Below are positions 7,128 through 12,312 of a stretch of 12,312 nucleotides of DNA, one piece after another. Both the position numbers and the translations under genes were made by a program. Source of the DNA: Pleurotus djamor. Lineage: Eukaryota > Basidiomycota > Agaricomycetes > Agaricales > Pleurotaceae. The notes under the pieces are model-generated. The model made no database searches. It was not told where the DNA came from and saw only the letters and a program-made list of their open reading frames with translations. The stretch lies in assembly GCA_029747585.1 (NCBI GenBank), contig JAPEVF010001216.1:1-12312 (forward strand), given 5' to 3'. The number at the start of each line of letters is the position of its first letter. Position 1 is the first letter of the stretch.

Positions 7128-9932
7128 TTAGGCAAAGGTAGGGACGTCGAAGCAATCGTCTTGATCTAATAAAATAAGTCAGCATTACGTCCATCCGAGG
7201 CAGAGTATGCAAGTGACTAACCTTTGCCATGAGACAAAATGTACTCCGTATCCTTCTTGATAAGGTGCTTGAGGTACGACTCCTTCTCATGTGCGTCAAC
7301 CGCCACCTTGGGGTTGACACGAGCACCAGCCCGAACAGCGGCAATAGCCACATCATACCGCGAAGTATGATTGCAGATCATCATATCGAAAGGCGACGTC
7401 GTCGTTCCCTCCTCACGGTATCCTTCCATGGTGATACGATCCAATCCAGGACGTCCGAACAACAATCCCTTCAACTCAATGGGGTAACCGTGGTAGTTGA
7501 AGTGAATCGGCTTGTCCTTGGTGAACAGACTATCGAAGGCAGCGTTCGTCAAAGCGTGGGGGTGAGAACCGCTGGTACTGAGGATCATGAGGTCGGTCAC
7601 ATTAACGACACGAACACGAAGAGCAGGCACGAGTTTGCGGAGAAGGGCGGCAGCGGCGATAACCTCGAAAGTAACCTCCACACCGATACCAACAAGGGTG
7701 ACATCGGGGTCAACACCTTCGTCGACACTAGCGAACTTCCAAATAGAAGCACCGGCAATGCAATGCTAAAATCGAAGGTCAGAATTGGGGTATTTGTGGG
7801 GTGTGGGGTAATTTACGTACCTGATCAGCTTCTTCGGGAGACAACCAAACAGGGGTGGGCTGCTTGCTTCCAACCATCAAGTTGACGTAGTTCTTCGCGC
7901 GGAGACAATGCGAGACGGTGGACAAGAAGCAGTTGGCATCAGGAGGGAGGTAGACACGAGCGAACGCTGGCTTGAGGTTCAGGACGGCGCCGATGAAGCT
8001 GGGGTTTTGATGAGAGAAACCGTTGTGTTCCTGGCGAGCCCATGTCGAGGTTTCAACATAGTTAAGAGACCCAACGTCCTTGCGCCATGTAGTCTCGACA
8101 GACATCTTCGTGAACTTGGAGTACTGAACCATCATTGTGTGAACGATACCCAAGAAGGCTTCGTAGGATGGGAAGAGACCGGTGCGACCGGTGAGGGTGT
8201 AGCCTTGGAGCATGCCCTGGCAGGTGTGTTCAGAGAGGATCTCGATAACACGACCTCCCTTGGCGCGGGACGCGATATCCCACTGGAAGTTACGACCACT
8301 ATCATCAAGGACGGCGTCAAGCTTGTTCGAAACCAACTCATCCGGAGAGAAGATACGGAAGGTCGTGGGGTTACTAAGCGGATATGAATAAAGCGAAACA
8401 TGGAGTGGGAGGGACAACTCACGTTTTGACAACTTCCTTCAAGAAGCGTCCAATAGCCTTCATACAACTTTCCTGAGAGCCTTTCTGTGCACACAAAGGC
8501 ATCCAATCCGGGGTTTCGAGAGGAGTGTACGTCTTCCAGGACTCTGGCTTCTGGCCAAGTTTGAGCTCAGCCTTCTCCGGAACGATCTTGAGCAGCTCGG
8601 GAACTGGAGCACCGTTCTCAGTGAACAGCTCTTCGGGCTTGTACGAGCTAAGCCAGTCGTGAAGGGCGCTGAGCTCTTCATCCGAGGACTTGGCTCCGGG
8701 AAGGGGAACTTGATGGGAGTGGAACGAACCCTCGATAAGTTCGCCATGGAAAGACTTGGGGCCGGACCAGCCTTTGGGAGTTCGGAGGATGAGGACGGGC
8801 CAGCGGGGCTTGACGATGGGGTTGCCGGAACGAGCTGCTTTTTGGATTTTACGGATTTCACCGAGAGCCCAGTCCATGGACGCGGCGAGATCTTGGTCGA
8901 TGTTTTCAAGATCCTCAACGATCCTAACTTGGTAACCGTAACCGCTATTGGAGGGATGATATTAGTGATCGGGTTTAACCAGGAGGTAACGAGACGCGTA
9001 CGTGAAAAGAGCAGTCATTTCCTTGTTATCCATGGTACCGTAGATGGTACGTTCTGAGATCTTGAATCCGTTGACATGGACAATGGGAAGGACAGCGCCA
9101 GACTCAGCAGGATCGATGTACTTGTATGCGTGCCAAGCAGTAGCGGTAGGGCCAGTTTCGGCTTCTCCATCACCGACAATGCAGGCGACAACGAGATCTG
9201 GCTTGTCCATGACAGCGCCGAATGAGACACTGAGAGCATAACCAAGTTCTCCACCTTCGTGGATGGCACCAGGCGTAGCAGCATTGATATGACTATAGAA
9301 ATGGTGTCAGAAGTGAGTGTATGCGATGCGTAACCAAGAAAACAGACCTTGGGAAGCCACCAGGAGCACTGAAACGAGAAATGAGTTTCTTGAGACCAGA
9401 GAGATCCTGGGTGTACTCTGGCATGAAGACGCTAAGAGAATCCTCAAGCCAGAGACACGACAAGATGGCCGGGGCACCGTGACCTATTGACAAAAGTGAT
9501 TTAGTTGCTGATCTGACAAAAATAGTGGATATATGCGCGTACCTGGGCCAACAACATAGAGAGCCTCCATGTCATTGTTGCGAATGAGACGGTTGACGTG
9601 GGCGTAGACCATAGAAAGACCTGGGCAAGTTCCCCAATGGCCGAGAAGACGAGGTTTAATCTGGTCATGGGTAATCTTGTCCTTGATAAGAACATTATCG
9701 TTCAAGAAGATCATGGCTAGCAACCAGATTAGATTTCGAACGAAGTAGTAGATCAGAGAAGCTCACCTGCGGCGATGTAGTCCGCAGCGCGACGGAACAT
9801 TTGGATGGAGTTGAGTTCATCGGGTTTGAGATAATCTTTGGTATCGAGCTGGACGCTGTACTCGAGGATTGAATCCGGGAGCAGGGAGGGGTCAGCGGGA
9901 GGATTTGGTTGGAAAAGCTCTTGTCCAGGCAT
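7128..9932 (-). CDS. XFP: Xylulose-5-phosphate/fructose-6-phosphate phosphoketolase (807 aa, eight exons)
   Basis: Thiamine-diphosphate enzyme that splits xylulose 5-phosphate (and usually fructose 6-phosphate) with phosphate to acetyl phosphate plus glyceraldehyde 3-phosphate (or erythrose 4-phosphate). In fungi it acts in the cytosol, with acetate kinase commonly as partner. Exons: 9932-9767, 9716-9543, 9483-9348, 9292-9002, 8944-8423, 8373-7821, 7765-7222, 7165-7128; the seven introns are 49-59 nt. The joined frame has no internal stop, and 807 residues is normal for the family. Motifs in order: GHWGTCPGL (81-89), GPGHGAPA (112-119), the family signature EGGELGY (171-177), the cofactor-binding GDGEAETGP (199-207), SFHSHQVP (329-336), SEHTCQGMLQGY (477-488) and RQEHNGFSHQNP (543-554). 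The conserved histidines at 82, 115 and 333 fit the active site. The fourth intron uses GTACGC at 9001 rather than later GT sites, since only that gives TGYGY in frame. The last exon encodes only a short acidic tail ending in PTFA. Confidence 0.97.
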
Positions 9933-10024
9933 GATGGGGAGGAGGAGGTGGTGGTGGTGGTTCGAGAGAGAGAAGTGGAGATTGCAAGTTGGAGTTGGAG
10001 ATGAAAGGCGGATAGGTCATTTGA

Positions 10025-10031
10025 ATTTATA
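10025..10031 (-). promoter_or_regulatory. TATA box (TATAAAT) of the phosphoketolase gene
   Basis: TATAAAT on the minus strand lies 92 nt before the ATG at 9932, followed by a pyrimidine-rich leader. Confidence 0.55.
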
Positions 10032-10742
10032 GCAGAGGGAGGGACTTGTACTCGGTGTGCTTTGCTAAGTCGTTGGAGTGAGCGGAGGTGTTGAGCCGAG
10101 ACCCTGCGATCTGGACATCTGCCACCCCGCCTAGACCCAACGACTGCGCTGCTTGCTGGAGATGCCCTTCATGTTCATGCACAATCTCCACGCGTACAGA
10201 GCCTTGCATTGCGAGTCGCTGGCAGTGGCTAGACATATCCAGTTTCTATGTTTGTTTACGAGATTTGCGTGAACTTCAACATTGACGACACGGCTCAATG
10301 ATCGTGGGAAGCCTTGTCATGGATGATTTCATCTTTGCTACTTCACTCCTGCTATCCTAATTGGCTGATCCTCAACAGCAAGCAGCATCGATAAAGGAAC
10401 AATTACTGGTTGGCCGGCTGAGCCAATGAAATTTTGAAACAAGAAAGAAAGGCATTTCGAGTGTCCAAGGTCCTTCACGGTTGTGGCAGGCTGACCATAC
10501 GCCCAACCAGCCCAGACTTGTTCCAGTCTCTCAGGCTCGCCGAACGGTCTACACCTTCCAAGTGTCCGTATCATCGCATGCGCCAATCACATCTGCCCAA
10601 TTCTGATTGACCTAGGCTCTGGTCTCTGGTGGCGCGCGTTATCTGTGTGCAATTGCCATTTCCTGATATTGAACGTCCAGCTCGCTACGATTCTACTCTG
10701 AGTTCCTAGAGTATATCTTCAACTGGTTCGCGCCGTCACAGC

Positions 10743-10793
10743 GATGCCAAGGTTGGCGTCGGGTTTTTTCCGTTTTCTACTAACTAGGTAGAA
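10743..10793. repeat. Two short inverted repeats upstream of phosphoketolase
   Basis: GATGCCAA and TTGGCGTC (10743-10750 and 10753-10760) form an 8 bp palindrome with one mismatch and a 2 nt centre. TTCTAC and GTAGAA (10775-10780 and 10788-10793) form a 6 bp palindrome with a 7 nt centre. They lie about 800 nt from the phosphoketolase start, so they could be protein-binding sites, but palindromes this short also arise by chance. Confidence 0.25.
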
Positions 10794-10907
10794 GGATCTC
10801 CTTCTCCCGTCATGTGATCCACACACTGCCACCCCCTCTTCCGCAGTCCAGTATACCTAAAGAGCAGCTATGTATTGGCAGGTTAAGCCACATAGATTGA
10901 TGGGGAA

Positions 10908-11695
10908 TTAAACGGCGTACAGTGCGATCATTTCGTCCGGACTCGGAGGGTCCATCACATTGAACATCGTTGTGCAGCGCTTTTTAGCCCAGCTTCTATG
11001 TGCGGAAGACAAAGATGATGCCACCTGAATAGGGAAAGGTAGCGAGAGCATGAGGAGCACTATTGAATGAGCGACTTCGTCCACGAGCGCTGGTATGCCC
11101 GCGTATGAGGTCTCGTACACGAAGGTGAGGCTATCACAAGCAAAAACCCCATCATCAATAAAGAGACAGTTGAAGCCACAGAAACTATAGATTACTGTTT
11201 CTGAGAGAGATACTGGATAAGGAGGTAAATCAAGAAAGCGCTTTTCCCTGGATTTAACTAGATCCATCTCCAGATTGAAATTTCAGATATACCGCTGCCG
11301 TGGTTGCCTATCATCACAAGACCACTAGTTTTGCACGTCCGAAGGGCCCTTATACGCTCCTCAAAATAGCGATATTGAGAAAGGATGAGAAGCTTGAATT
11401 CTGGATTATCGTCCTCCTCAATAAAAAGGGGTAAACGTTCCTTAAGCCGGATAAAGTCAAGTCCATCGGGGTTGAAAGTAGTTGGTTTTTCTTCGTCCGT
11501 CCAAAAACGCTTGTAGAGCCTTGAGTAGACGTTGTTCGTGTGGCGGCGCCTCATTAGTACTGAGATGATCGCCGGGAAGTTCAAGTTCAAGGTGTGGGTT
11601 AAGACTCCGCTAGATCTACCAAGAATGATTTCATGCTCCGCGGCTCTCCCACCTTTCAAACCAACATCCACCGTGACACTCCTCATCGTAGACAT
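10908..11695 (-). pseudogene. Broken P-loop NTPase gene, Crinkler/RHS-like type
   Basis: Exon 1 (11695-11293) encodes an N-terminal region with RLKERLPLF and LLILSQYRYFEERI, then runs into a Walker A motif. A 45 nt intron (11292-11248) splits the motif; splicing gives GNHGSGKS followed by AFLIYLLIQYLSQKQ, a textbook P-loop and helix. A TAA at 11194-11192 then stops the frame, but a shift of one base lets it continue without a gap: VIYSFCGFNCLFIDDGVF, later ALVDE, FPIQVASS, RSWAKKR and DPPSPDEM. That series (ASS, then R..WAK, then P.S..E) is typical of the NTPase module of fungal Crinkler-like and retrotransposon-hot-spot-like proteins. The gene ends at 10908, before the usual C-terminal part. 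It is therefore frameshifted and probably 3'-truncated; a sequencing error could explain the shift but not the missing end. Confidence 0.7.
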
Positions 11696-11745
11696 GCTCT
11701 AGTGAGATTTCATCCACTCTAGCAAGCACAATGGCCTATATTCTA

Positions 11746-11753
11746 CTCTTATA
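11746..11753 (-). promoter_or_regulatory. Candidate TATA box (TATAAGAG) of the broken NTPase gene
   Basis: TATAAGAG on the minus strand lies 50 nt before the ATG at 11695. A surviving core promoter would fit a recently inactivated gene. Confidence 0.4.
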
Positions 11754-11991
11754 GGTGAGGCATCAGAATCCACGCCCTAAACCGTAAGATACTCATCAAT
11801 ATACCAGATTTTGTGCAGTTGTTCTCATTCTCACCACATCGATACTTTAGCCGCGAGTCATGGGAGTCTCTTCCGAGATTGTTCCTTGGCTCAAGCGGTC
11901 GACATTTATACTCGAGTCTCTCTCATCGCGATGTTTCTGCCAACTCAGTACCCGCATTTCCACAAGTTCTGCGGCATCCACTGAACCCGTC

Positions 11992-12312
11992 ATGGCGCTC
12001 AAGCAGCACTCTTTGGGCCTTTTCCTAGCTTGCTTCTGCTCTTACTTGCTGAGAGCCGACGCACTCGCTCCCAGTACCGCAAACTCTCCTTCTCTGACCT
12101 TACTTTTTCAAAACACTTTGAATCATACCAGCAACGCTATCTCTCCGCAGGGCTTTATCGTGGCCAATGATGTACCCGCTAATACCGCCGAAGGTGTTTG
12201 TCAAAGTCTTTCCGAACAAGTCGTGGATATTGGCACCCTCTCTTTGAAAGCTTCACAAGACCTTGTCGATCTCCTCCGCTTTCAAAGTCAAGGTTCATCG
12301 CAGGAATTCTGG
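11992..12312 (+). CDS. Predicted secreted protein, N-terminal fragment (107 codons, runs off the window)
   Basis: The frame starts at ATG 11992 and is open to the last base. Residues 7-24 (SLGLFLACFCSYLLRADA) look like a signal peptide. A Ser/Thr-rich stretch follows, then LLFQNTLNHTSNAISPQGF with an N-glycosylation sequon at residue 44, a single cysteine after the signal region (EGVCQSLSEQ), and an amphipathic stretch around DIGTLSLKASQDLVDLLRF. I do not recognise the family. The pattern resembles N-terminal domains of large secreted basidiomycete proteins, but I cannot name one. A weak TATA-like TTTATA lies at 11905-11910, 81 nt before the ATG. No intron is seen in the visible part. The 11700-11904 stretch between the two divergent starts holds nothing else recognisable. 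Confidence 0.7.
   Translation, partial: MALKQHSLGLFLACFCSYLLRADALAPSTANSPSLTLLFQNTLNHTSNAISPQGFIVANDVPANTAEGVCQSLSEQVVDIGTLSLKASQDLVDLLRFQSQGSSQEFW

Larger units (their letters stand above)
9933..10907. other. Upstream region of the phosphoketolase gene, no gene seen
   Basis: About 975 nt separate the phosphoketolase start from the 3' end of the broken NTPase gene. Just before the ATG the minus strand is pyrimidine-rich (CTCTCTCTC, then repeated CCA and CCT triplets at about 9938-9972), as is common in highly expressed fungal genes. Open frames at 10027-10586 on both strands show nothing recognisable. Confidence 0.55.

Noticed and set aside
7229..7885. Forward open frame of 218 codons
   Set aside because: It is the antisense shadow of phosphoketolase exons 6 and 7, whose minus-strand reading gives clear family motifs.
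7908..9057. Forward open frames at 7908-8387 and 8659-9057 and a second minus frame at 8460-8918
   Set aside because: Shadows of phosphoketolase exons 5 and 6.
10125..10130. Possible carbon-catabolite-repressor site (GCGGGG on the minus strand) in the phosphoketolase promoter
   Set aside because: A single match to a degenerate six-base motif is expected by chance in this length, and no paired site was seen.
11813..12028. Forward open frame of 71 codons
   Set aside because: Overlaps the start of the secreted-protein gene in another frame, begins before its likely promoter and has no recognisable content.
1..12312. tRNA, rRNA, CRISPR array, transposon ends or long terminal repeats
   Set aside because: None seen by eye on either strand: no regularly spaced repeats, no terminal inverted repeats with a transposase, no reverse transcriptase motifs.

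Overview
The window reads as nuclear DNA of a mushroom-forming basidiomycete (Agaricomycetes). The genes are split by many short GT..AG introns of about 45-72 nt and have TATA-like boxes 40-125 nt before the start codon. Two genes fit the basidiomycete family DUF6593, and there is a fungal-type phosphoketolase. There are no rRNA or tRNA genes, no CRISPR array and no bacterial operon signals. All exon joins were worked out by eye from splice sites, reading frame and comparison between paralogues in the window; no search was run.

Layout: (1) 1-786 has no gene I can support and ends in the promoter of the first DUF6593-like gene. (2) 787-2805 holds two tandem + strand DUF6593-like genes with identical intron positions and phases. 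The second has a longer N terminus that looks like a partial internal duplication. (3) 2979-6254 holds three minus-strand members of one uncharacterised secreted-protein family. The first (2979-3912) is intact at 240 aa. The second (4556-5310) is a decayed relic without a recognisable signal-peptide exon. The third (5345-6254) is nearly complete, but its third exon is 5 nt short and shifts frame. (4) 7128-9932, minus strand, is a complete eight-exon gene for xylulose-5-phosphate/fructose-6-phosphate phosphoketolase (807 aa), the only enzyme here whose function can be named with confidence. (5) 10908-11695, minus strand, is a broken P-loop NTPase gene of the type seen in Crinkler/RHS-like fungal proteins. 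An intron splits its Walker A motif, a one-base shift breaks the frame, and the C-terminal part is missing. (6) 11992-12312, + strand, is the first 107 codons of a predicted secreted protein that runs off the window.

The phosphoketolase belongs to central carbon metabolism. The rest is accessory, lineage-specific material: tandem duplicates, secreted proteins and decaying copies. I see no sign that the neighbours form one pathway. The best leads are the secreted-protein cluster, with its conserved Arg/Gly-rich core and four cysteines, and the two frameshifts, which may be real decay or assembly error (an unresolved base sits at 3447).
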